The notes below the pieces were generated by a model. It was not told the DNA's origin and searched no databases. It saw nothing but the letters and a program-made list of their open reading frames with translations. A stretch of DNA of 64,000 bases, taken from the NCBI RefSeq assembly GCF_000970045.1, contig NZ_CP009505.1:3744808-3808807 (forward strand). Direction: 5' to 3'. The number at the start of each line of letters is the position of its first letter. Within the stretch, counting starts at the first letter, position 1. This DNA is from Methanosarcina sp. MTP4 (GTDB lineage Archaea > Halobacteriota > Methanosarcinia > Methanosarcinales > Methanosarcinaceae). The translations under genes were made by a program, and so were the position numbers. Positions 57,612 to 64,000 of the stretch are shown piece by piece.

Positions 57612-59702
57612 ATGAAAAAAGGAGAACGAGGCATGGAAGGGCAGGGAAATAAAATCAGGATCCTTGATAAGGATACAATAAATAAGATCGCAGCCGGGGA
57701 GGTGATCGAACGTCCCGCATCCGCCATAAAGGAACTTGTAGACAACGCAATCGATGCCGGAGCCACCGAGGTCCGGATCGAGGTCGAGAAAGGGGGCAAG
57801 AAATCGATTCTGGTAAGGGACAACGGCTGCGGGATGAGCCGGGCAGATGCCCTGCTAGCATATGAAAAACACGCAACAAGCAAGCTTACGAAAATCGAAG
57901 ACTTGGACACCGTAGCCACCATGGGTTTCCGGGGAGAAGCCCTCTCCTCTATTACTGCTATCGCGAAAGTGGAAATCCTGACCCGGCCCCCCGAAGAACT
58001 CGCAGGCACGAAGGTGCTTATCCACGGAGGGCAGGTGCAGGAAAGCTCGAATATCGGCACGGCTCCGGGAACAGCTGTACACGTAAAAGACCTCTTTTAC
58101 AACACCCCGGCAAGGCAAAAGTACCTGAAAAGCGACAAGACCGAACTTGCCCATATCACGGAAGTTGTAATGAAACTCGCCCTGGCAAACCCTGAGATTT
58201 CATTCACACTCCTCAGCGACGGAAAGCCCGTCCTCAGAAACCCCGCCTCAAGCGAGCTTTTGAACAGTGTCGTAAACCTGCTAGGCCCCGAAACTGCCAG
58301 GTCCATGCTCCCCGTGGAATCCCTGACAGGGGACGTTGTTATCCGGGGCTGTGTCTCAAAGCCCGAACTTACGCGGGGGACAGGAGACCAGCTATTCCTC
58401 TTTGTAAACACCCGCCCCGTGAGCTCAAAAGCCGTAAACGCAGCCATACGCCAGGGTTACTATACGAAAATTCCAAAAGGACGCTACCCTGTAGCTGTGC
58501 TCTCCCTCACCCTCGACCCGCAGGAGGTGGACGTAAACGTGCACCCGCGAAAAGCAGAGGTCCGCTTCAGCCGGGAAAAGGAAATCAGCAATGCAGTGAC
58601 TGCAGCCGTGGAAAAGACCCTTTCAGAACACGGGCTTGCTCCCGAGATAAGGGAAAAGGAAGGCAAAACCCACCAGAAAACCCTGGAAGTCCGGGAGCCG
58701 GAGAGCAGGGTGCTGATCCATGAAAAAACGGATGTTTCGGAAAAGCCCGAGAATGGTCCCGGAAAAGACATCGGAAGAGCCGCGGAAGTTCCGGCAGGCG
58801 GAAGCAAACTCTTCAGGGAAAAACCCGAAACCTACAGTTATCCGGTAAAGGATACCGAAAGAAGGCTGAAAAGGTCGGAGCGGCTTCTGGGTATTACCAG
58901 CGAGAATGAGATGAAAGAAGCCGGAAAAGAAAAGGAAGAGGAAAAAGCGACAAGAGAAGAAAGGAAAGAAAAAGGGACAGAAGAGAAGACAGAAGAAGAA
59001 AGGAAAGAAAAAGGGACACAAAAGGGGATAGAAAAAGGGACTGGGGAAGGGAATGGAAAAGGGACTGAAAAAAGGGTAGAAAGGGCATATCCGGAGCAAA
59101 AGCCAAATAAAAAAGCCAACACTGACCCCCTTGAAGACCTCCGGATCATTGGTCAGGTCTCAAAGATCTATATCCTTGCCGAAAAAGGGGAGGACCTTGT
59201 GATCATCGACCAGCACGCCGCCCACGAGCGTGTCCTCTACGAGCAGATCCTGAAGATGAAGAAGAACAGGGTCCAGGAACTGATCACCCCGATTACGATA
59301 GACCTGACCCCGAAAGAAAAGGTGCTCATGGAAGAATACATCCCCTACCTTGAAGAACACGGCTTTGGAATCTCGGAATTCGGGGACAACACCTATGTGG
59401 TGACTTTCGTGCCGGACGTATTCGGGCGCCTGGAAGACCCGGGGATTATCCACGACCTCATCTCGGAGCTTCTTGCGGGCGGAAAGATCAAAAAGGACAC
59501 GGGAGTTTCCGAACAGGTCTGCAAGACCATGGCCTGCAGGGCGGCAATCAAAGGGGGGGCAGCCTGTAGTTTGCGGCAGATGGAAGAACTGGTGGAGCAG
59601 CTGAAACAGGCGGAAAATCCCTACTCCTGTCCCCACGGCAGGCCCACAGTCCTCACCTTCACGAGAGGGGAACTTGACCGGATGTTTGCCAGAATCCAGT
59701 GA
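57612..59702 (+). CDS. mutL: DNA mismatch repair protein MutL (endonuclease type)
   Basis: 696 aa. GHKL ATPase N-terminus: INKIAAGEVIERPASAIKELVDNAIDAGAT, VRDNGCGMSRADA and GFRGEALSSI. The C-terminal domain has the metal-dependent nicking motif DQHAAHERVLYEQI and CPHGRPTV, so this MutL is an endonuclease, as in bacteria without MutH. The linker (about 380-500) is a Lys/Glu-rich low-complexity stretch with KGTEEKT-like repeats. Starts at ATG 57612 or 57633. Pair with mutS. Confidence 0.96.
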   Translation: MKKGERGMEGQGNKIRILDKDTINKIAAGEVIERPASAIKELVDNAIDAGATEVRIEVEKGGKKSILVRDNGCGMSRADALLAYEKHATSKLTKIEDLDTVATMGFRGEALSSITAIAKVEILTRPPEELAGTKVLIHGGQVQESSNIGTAPGTAVHVKDLFYNTPARQKYLKSDKTELAHITEVVMKLALANPEISFTLLSDGKPVLRNPASSELLNSVVNLLGPETARSMLPVESLTGDVVIRGCVSKPELTRGTGDQLFLFVNTRPVSSKAVNAAIRQGYYTKIPKGRYPVAVLSLTLDPQEVDVNVHPRKAEVRFSREKEISNAVTAAVEKTLSEHGLAPEIREKEGKTHQKTLEVREPESRVLIHEKTDVSEKPENGPGKDIGRAAEVPAGGSKLFREKPETYSYPVKDTERRLKRSERLLGITSENEMKEAGKEKEEEKATREERKEKGTEEKTEEERKEKGTQKGIEKGTGEGNGKGTEKRVERAYPEQKPNKKANTDPLEDLRIIGQVSKIYILAEKGEDLVIIDQHAAHERVLYEQILKMKKNRVQELITPITIDLTPKEKVLMEEYIPYLEEHGFGISEFGDNTYVVTFVPDVFGRLEDPGIIHDLISELLAGGKIKKDTGVSEQVCKTMACRAAIKGGAACSLRQMEELVEQLKQAENPYSCPHGRPTVLTFTRGELDRMFARIQ

Positions 59703-59904
59703 ATCCTCAGGGTTCACCCCCCAACATAAAACAAATAATTAAACTCTTCAGGCAAAAGCTTATTTTAGCAGAATTGAAAAACACTACCATGAGGACATAG
59801 ATTAGGTATATAGATTAACAATTACTACCCATGTCAACAATTGTCATTCTTGAAAAAACAAGAAGTATTTGCTAAAAGTATATATAATATAACTGATGAG
59901 TTGG

Positions 59905-60090
59905 GGGCGGGTGTCAGGCATAGAACTGACATCTGAATAGGCACCATTCCGGGCTATTTTTCACACACCAACCCCCCCATAAGAGAATGGAAACCCCCCC
60001 ATTCCCAAAACCTGGATACCCCCCATTTCCAGAAAAAACGAATGAAATACCCCCAACACCCTGGAATGGTGCCACACCTTTTCTTCACAC
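59905..60090 (+). ncRNA. Candidate promoter-driven non-coding RNA with four C-runs
   Basis: A strong TATA box (AAAAG-TATATATAATAT, 59874-59890) predicts a start near 59905-59912. Next come a hairpin TGTCAG/CTGACA (around 59913-59932), then GGCACCATTCC at 59940-59950 that pairs perfectly with GGAATGGTGCC at 60063-60073. Inside are four runs of C: 59972-59978, 59994-60000, 60019-60024 and 60050-60054, each preceded by A and the first three followed by AT. A T-rich tract with CACACCTTTTCTT twice follows. No ORF of note. I infer a structured RNA of about 170-190 nt; the ends are not proven. Confidence 0.55.
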
Positions 60091-60165
60091 CTTTTCTTAA
60101 AACTGTTTTCGGATGTCTTTTTTTGTTCAGGATGTTTTCAGTCAGGATAATTTCCTAATAGGTTC

Positions 60166-60227
60166 AGGCAGGAGAAATCAAGGATATTTTCAAATAAGGC
60201 AGGAGAAATCAAGGATATTTCCAAATT
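60166..60227. repeat. 31-bp direct tandem duplication upstream of cbiD
   Basis: AGGCAGGAGAAATCAAGG begins at 60166 and again at 60197, exactly 31 bp apart, each copy going on as ATATTT. It ends about 45 bp before cbiD and may lie in its promoter. Nothing else is seen between 60090 and 60270. Confidence 0.8.
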
Positions 60228-60270
60228 TCCACATCAATATATTTATACAAAAAACCCCTGAATATCATCC

Positions 60271-61290
60271 ATGATAGATCCCGTTAACAATTTTGACATC
60301 CCGGAAGAATGGATAGCCCGCACCAGGATGCCCAGGGAAGAAGTGGAAGAAAAAGTGGCATCCGGAATGATCGTCGTCCTGAGCGACGGGTCTGTTCTGA
60401 AACGCGGGTACACCACCGGGACCACTGCCGCTGCCGCAGCAAAAGCCGCGGTGCTCTCCCTTAAAAAAACAGTTGACCGCGTTTCCGTCCCGACCCCCGC
60501 AGGGCTCAGGGCATACCTTGAAGTAAGCGAATCGGGTCCAGGGCGTGCCGTTGTGAAAAAGATCCGGAATGACCACGAATCCGACATCACCCGCGGCCTT
60601 GAGTTCGTGGGCGAAGCCAGGGAAGCTGACGGGATCCGCATCCTTGGGGGAAAGGGCATAGGGGTCGTAAAGAGGGACGGGTTACAGGTCCCAAAGGGCC
60701 AGCCTGCAATCAACCCGAACCCCATGGGACAGATCAAAGCCGCGGTGCAGGAAGCCGTGGAAGAACTGGGCCTGCGGGGAGCGGAAGTCACTATTTCGAT
60801 TCCCGAGGGAGAAAGGATAGGTAAAGAAACCCTGAACAGCAGGATAGGAGTCGAAGGAGGGATTTCAGTCCTCGGAAGCACCGGCTTTGTTGAGCCCTGG
60901 AATGACCACCTTGGCGAGATGAAAGGGGACCTGATCCGCGGTACCGAGAAAGTGGTCCTGACCACCGGGCGCATAGGGATGCGCTATTCCCACATGCTTT
61001 TCCCTGAATATACCGTGGTTATGGTCGGGAGCCGGATCTCCGAAGGGCTCGAGTCCGCCTCGGGAGACATCGTGATCTGCGGCCTTCCGGGTCTGGTCCT
61101 GAAATGGGGCAACCCTAAAATGCTCGAAGGAAGCGATTATGCCACAGTCGTGGAGATGCTTAAAAAAGCTCCGGAACACGAGCGCCTGAAAGAAGCCTTC
61201 CGGATGGCAATCGAAAAAGGAAACGGGGCAAGGATCGTTGTCATAGAAAGGGACGGCTCGGTCCTGATGGACAGCAAGAGTGAGAATTGA
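60271..61290 (+). CDS. cbiD: Cobalt-precorrin-5B C1-methyltransferase
   Basis: 339 aa. The CbiD motif [19 protein letters not shown] (about 47-65) and [16 protein letters not shown] are clear. It acts in anaerobic cobalamin ring synthesis, methylating C1 of cobalt-precorrin-5B. Its 3' end is copied as an 11-bp unit (GTGAGAATTGA) three more times downstream. Followed by cbiE after 62 bp. Confidence 0.95.
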   Translation: MIDPVNNFDIPEEWIARTRMPREEVEEKVASGMIVVLSDGSVLKRGYTTGTTAAAAAKAAVLSLKKTVDRVSVPTPAGLRAYLEVSESGPGRAVVKKIRNDHESDITRGLEFVGEAREADGIRILGGKGIGVVKRDGLQVPKGQPAINPNPMGQIKAAVQEAVEELGLRGAEVTISIPEGERIGKETLNSRIGVEGGISVLGSTGFVEPWNDHLGEMKGDLIRGTEKVVLTTGRIGMRYSHMLFPEYTVVMVGSRISEGLESASGDIVICGLPGLVLKWGNPKMLEGSDYATVVEMLKKAPEHERLKEAFRMAIEKGNGARIVVIERDGSVLMDSKSEN

Positions 61291-61352
61291 GTGAGAATTG
61301 AGTGAGAATTGAGTGAGAATTAAAATACAAAAGCGGACAGAGGTAAAAAAGC

Positions 61353-61940
61353 ATGATAGTGATAGGAGTCGGGGTCGGGCCCGGCATGCTCACGGAAGAA
61401 GGGATCGAGGCTATTCAGAATGCATCGATCGTTTACGGCGCAAAACGGGCTCTTGAACTTGCACAGAAATACATCACCTGCAAGACAAACACGATCAAGG
61501 ACTACAAGTCCCTCCACCTCCTGCCCGACGACGCCGTGGTCCTGTCAACGGGAGACCCCATGTTTTCCGGCCTCGGGAAGTTTGCCGGGGAAAAAGATAC
61601 CGTGGTCCCGGGGATCTCATCAATGCAGGTAGCCTGTGCCCGCACAAGAGTGAACCTTACAAACCTCACAGCGATTACCGCCCACGGCAGGGACTTTGAG
61701 CCCGCAAAAGCCGAACTGATCCGGGAACTGAAAAACGGGAGGAATGTCTTTTTGCTTCCCGACTCGAAATTCGGCTCCGAAGAAGTTGCCAGGGTCCTTC
61801 TGGAAATGGGCCTTTCCGCAGAACTCTACACCTGCGAAAACCTCGGCTACCCGGAAGAGAGGATTGCAAAAGGGACCCCTGAAAATCCCCCGATTGCAGA
61901 AACTATCCTTTACGGGCTTATGGTAGTGCAGAAGCGTTGA
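61353..61940 (+). CDS. cbiE: Cobalt-precorrin-7 C5-methyltransferase
   Basis: 195 aa, tetrapyrrole methylase fold. IGVGVGPGMLTEEGIEAIQNASIVYGAKRAL is the SAM-binding loop with GVGPG; VVLSTGDPMFSGLGKF and VPGISSMQVACARTRVNL are conserved. Methylates C5; the CbiT partner that handles C15 and decarboxylation is not fused and not seen here. GAGGT lies before the ATG. With cbiD it serves corrinoid supply for the methylamine corrinoid proteins. Confidence 0.92.
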   Translation: MIVIGVGVGPGMLTEEGIEAIQNASIVYGAKRALELAQKYITCKTNTIKDYKSLHLLPDDAVVLSTGDPMFSGLGKFAGEKDTVVPGISSMQVACARTRVNLTNLTAITAHGRDFEPAKAELIRELKNGRNVFLLPDSKFGSEEVARVLLEMGLSAELYTCENLGYPEERIAKGTPENPPIAETILYGLMVVQKR

Positions 61941-62187
61941 AAACCTTTTTTGATCCATTTTTCAGACACCTGAGCTCTCACTGACTGAGAAACAGGCGAC
62001 CTTTCCCAAAGAAGGACATGTGAAAATTGGATTTAAACACAGCGATATTTAGAATTAAGAGCCGATCATAGAAAGGGCGCCGGAATGCATAAAATGGGCA
62101 TTCTGATGACTATAATGGGCATCCGGAGAAACAAAAAAAGTAGTTGAATAATTAAAAAGGGCATTACCATAATTGATAGGCATTGAC
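61941..62187. other. 3' region after cbiE, no gene
   Basis: Convergent spacer, A/T-rich, with a TTTTTTGATCC tail directly after cbiE that could end its transcript. Degenerate TAATGGGCAT copies near 62093, 62112 and 62155 may be decayed forerunners of the 40-bp array that follows. Confidence 0.4.
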
Positions 62188-62387
62188 GTAACCATAAAGG
62201 TTATTTCCATAATAAAAGGGCATTAAAGTAACCATAAAGGTTATTTCCATAATTAATAAGTAGTGAAGTAACCATAAAGGTTATTTCCGTAATTGATAGG
62301 TAGTGAAGTAACAATAAAGGTTATTTCCATAATGAAAGGGCATTAAAGTAACCATAATAGTTACCCCAATAATTAGAGCTCGTTATA
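62188..62387. repeat. 40-bp tandem repeat, 5 copies
   Basis: The motif GTAACCATAAAGGTTATTTC starts at 62188, 62228, 62268, 62308 and (degenerate) 62348, exactly 40 bp apart. Each has an internal hairpin TAACC-ATAAA-GGTTA. The rest of the unit varies between two kinds (AAAAGGGCATTAAA and TTgATAgGTAGTGAA). It lies in the 3' region shared by the cbiDE operon and the regulator gene that faces it. No spacer sequences, hence not CRISPR. Confidence 0.93.
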
Positions 62388-62388
62388 A

Positions 62389-63180
62389 TCAGAGCTCGGT
62401 AATCTGTTTCGACATATCCCTGTAGTAACCGAAAAGTTCCTGCCCCCAGGCAAAGGCGCTTTCTTCAAAGCTTACCATTTCGTGGTTATAGTACCTCCCG
62501 TCTTTGGAAACCAGGGAGATGGAAGTGAACCGGTCCGTTACAAGACTGGAAGCAAGTTCGATTTTATGCTCGCAGACATAGAGGCTTGCATTTTCCATGC
62601 TTATGAAAGCTTCCATATCAGCCCTGTGTTCCGAAGCCAGTTTTTCAAATATGGGCTGGTCAAGGACAATTGAAACTTCGACGCCTTTCCTGACAAGATC
62701 CAGATAAAGCCCCGGATAGCCGGGGCGGAAAAAGGAAGAAATTTCCATGATTGTTTTTGCCCTGTACAGGTTGTTCATAATCTCAGGAGGATAATCGAAG
62801 ATATGAGTCTTATCAGGCACGATTTCCCGGCATGAACCCAGCTCTCCGAGCCTTTCCCGGAGGTACTGCGGAAGGGTGTACAGGTCCTGGCTTGCCCAGT
62901 ACTCATGGTTCTCATCAAAGACCCGGAAAGTGGAAAGCAGAGGCTGCATCCTGGGGGCAATTAACTTTCCTTTTACCGAAAGTTCGTAAAGGTTCTCTTT
63001 CTGCACCAGAAGCCCGTCCTTTAACAGGACCCGGATCTGGGCCATGATAGGGCTGGAACTGACATCGAGTTCCGTCTTGATCTCATCGATAGTTTTAGGC
63101 CCCTCCATCAGGAACATGAGAAGGTTCTTTCTTTTTTCCGAAAAGAAAATCGTATCAATCAACTGCAGGTCCATGGTCAT
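62389..63180 (-). CDS. Msr-type winged-helix regulator (DUF1724)
   Basis: 263 aa. N-terminal ArsR-like winged helix (residues about 8-75: SEKRKNLLMFLMEGPKTIDEIKTELDVSSSPIMAQIRVLLKDGLLVQKENLYELSVKG), then a DUF1724 domain (RAKTIMEISSFFRPGYPGLYLDLVRKGVEVSIVLDQPIFEKL, and LVSKDGRYYNHEMVSFEESAFAWGQELFGYYRD). Msr proteins of this type control methanol methyltransferase and methylsulfide genes in Methanosarcina; the target of this one is unknown. GGAGG lies 9 nt before the ATG. A paralogue follows upstream. Confidence 0.88.
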   Translation of the reverse strand: MTMDLQLIDTIFFSEKRKNLLMFLMEGPKTIDEIKTELDVSSSPIMAQIRVLLKDGLLVQKENLYELSVKGKLIAPRMQPLLSTFRVFDENHEYWASQDLYTLPQYLRERLGELGSCREIVPDKTHIFDYPPEIMNNLYRAKTIMEISSFFRPGYPGLYLDLVRKGVEVSIVLDQPIFEKLASEHRADMEAFISMENASLYVCEHKIELASSLVTDRFTSISLVSKDGRYYNHEMVSFEESAFAWGQELFGYYRDMSKQITEL

Positions 63181-63286
63181 TCAAATCAACCTCCGGAAAT
63201 AGCATCGTGTATTTTAAAAAACCGGGAGTCAGGAGAGAGAGAGATAAAACTGTCTCCTGAGCCATTTTTTGAAACTTTCGTACCTG

Positions 63287-64000
63287 TTACTGCAAACTGA
63301 AAAGGGGAGATTCGGACAGGAAGTCGGTTCCGGAAGTACAGGAAAAACGTTCCATCCCCCTTGAGTCCTCGATTAACCTGGAACGGGATTTATAGAACTC
63401 AAAAAGTTCCTTTGCCCAGTCGAGAGCCTGGGAATCTGAACAGAAAGCATGATCGTGGTGGAACCTACCGTTGCTAGCAAAGAGGGAGACCAGAGTTCCC
63501 TGGTCAGATACAATAAGTTCGGCAAGCTTAACCCCATCATTACAGACGAAAAGTTCGGTATTGGGCATATCTGTAAATTTCTTAAGCTTCCGTTCATAAT
63601 TGTGCAGGGTTTTTTCAAGTACCGCTTCAGTTAAGATCAGGGAAACTTTTGCACCCTTCCTGCCGAGCTTGGAATAAATAGGCAGGAACTCGGGCCTGAA
63701 AAAAGAAGAGAAAACCATCAAATGACTTGAAGCCGAAATGAAATTTACGATTTCCGTTCGGGGTTCAAAAATCTGGCAAGGGGCGGGTTCGATCAGGCGG
63801 AAATCTTTGAGGTCTCCGAGCCGGTCCTGCAGATATTGGGGAATTCCGCTAAGGTCGTGCTCCAGCCAGTAGTCGTTTCGCTCGAGCAGGGTCAGGACAT
63901 CGACAAGAGGTCGGACCTTCTTGACGACCTCTTCTCCCAGGCCAGTCAATTCATAATACCCTTCCCTCTGAACCACAAGGCTGCTGTCTGTAAGCCTTTT
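63287..64000 (-). CDS. Second Msr-type regulator, partial (N-terminus beyond window)
   Basis: At least 237 codons visible. The C-terminal DUF1724 part is intact (SSHLMVFSSFFRPEFLPIYSKLGRKGAKVSLILTEAVLEKTL, and LFASNGRFHHDHAFCSDSQALDWAKELFEFYKSRSRLIED). The frame stays open to the window edge through the end of the winged helix (KRLTDSSLVVQREGYYELTG), so GTG 63976 is not the true start. It is a paralogue of the previous gene, and the same gene order suggests tandem duplication. Confidence 0.85.
   Translation of the reverse strand, partial: KRLTDSSLVVQREGYYELTGLGEEVVKKVRPLVDVLTLLERNDYWLEHDLSGIPQYLQDRLGDLKDFRLIEPAPCQIFEPRTEIVNFISASSHLMVFSSFFRPEFLPIYSKLGRKGAKVSLILTEAVLEKTLHNYERKLKKFTDMPNTELFVCNDGVKLAELIVSDQGTLVSLFASNGRFHHDHAFCSDSQALDWAKELFEFYKSRSRLIEDSRGMERFSCTSGTDFLSESPLFSLQ

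Noticed and set aside
60090-60270. Cobalamin riboswitch before cbiD
   Set aside because: No B12-box or other recognisable element; archaea of this group are not known to use one here.
62188-62387. CRISPR array
   Set aside because: Units abut directly with only slight variation; there are no unique spacers and no cas genes nearby.

Overview
The window comes from a methanogenic archaeon of the genus Methanosarcina. This rests on the sequence itself: in-frame amber codons inside mtbB and mttB (pyrrolysine methylamine methyltransferases), an archaeal ribosomal-protein/RNA-polymerase operon next to mevalonate-pathway genes, the siroheme-dependent heme branch, DUF1724 regulators, CTP-type riboflavin kinase, class I LysRS, and bacterial-type mutS/mutL beside archaeal replication proteins. 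Purine-rich GGAGG/GGTGA ribosome-binding sites precede most genes. Species cannot be fixed from the sequence alone.

Layout. 1-6 kb (minus): rpl18e-rpl13-rps9-rpoN-tRNA-Pro-rpoK-rps2-MEMO-mvk-ipk-fni, translation genes running into isoprenoid synthesis. 6-16 kb: DUF2240, serA, an RPA pair, a surface beta-helix protein with a PGF-CTERM tail, gltX, a small winged-helix protein and an FAH hydrolase. 16-26 kb (minus): pyrK, pyrD, then a complete run from glutamyl-tRNA to porphobilinogen and hydroxymethylbilane (hemA, hemB, hemL, hemC), a siroheme synthase and the siroheme-to-heme genes ahbA, ahbB, ahbD. ahbC is not in the window. 26-41 kb: aroC, a cation transporter, ribB-rbkR, a broken duplicate of a zinc-ribbon gene, pcm, DUF151, hisF, a MazG-type protein, U32 protein, dNMP N-glycosidase, BofA-like protein, a methyltransferase and lysS.

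41-51 kb (minus) is the tri-/dimethylamine cluster mtbC-mttB-mttC-mttP-(winged helix)-(49-aa membrane protein)-mtbB, with a structured leader and a nine-copy 28-bp repeat inside it, plus an HdrD-like iron-sulfur protein upstream. TMA and DMA would enter through MttP, be demethylated by the pyrrolysine enzymes MttB and MtbB, and the methyl groups be carried by MttC and MtbC to MtbA, which lies elsewhere, as do pylTSBCD and ramA. 51-64 kb: CDP-alcohol transferase, second tRNA-Pro, DUF1699, TPR protein, a MITE with IS66-like ends, mutS-mutL, a promoter-driven candidate non-coding RNA, cbiD-cbiE (corrinoid ring synthesis, relevant to the corrinoid proteins) and two Msr-type regulators.

The most striking unexplained material is non-coding: a candidate RNA with four C-runs closed by an 11-bp helix (about 59.9-60.1 kb), many exactly phased intergenic tandem repeats (15, 17, 22, 24, 28 and 40 bp), the mtbC leader, paired 18-bp elements before ahbD, and small untracked genes (49 and 45 aa).
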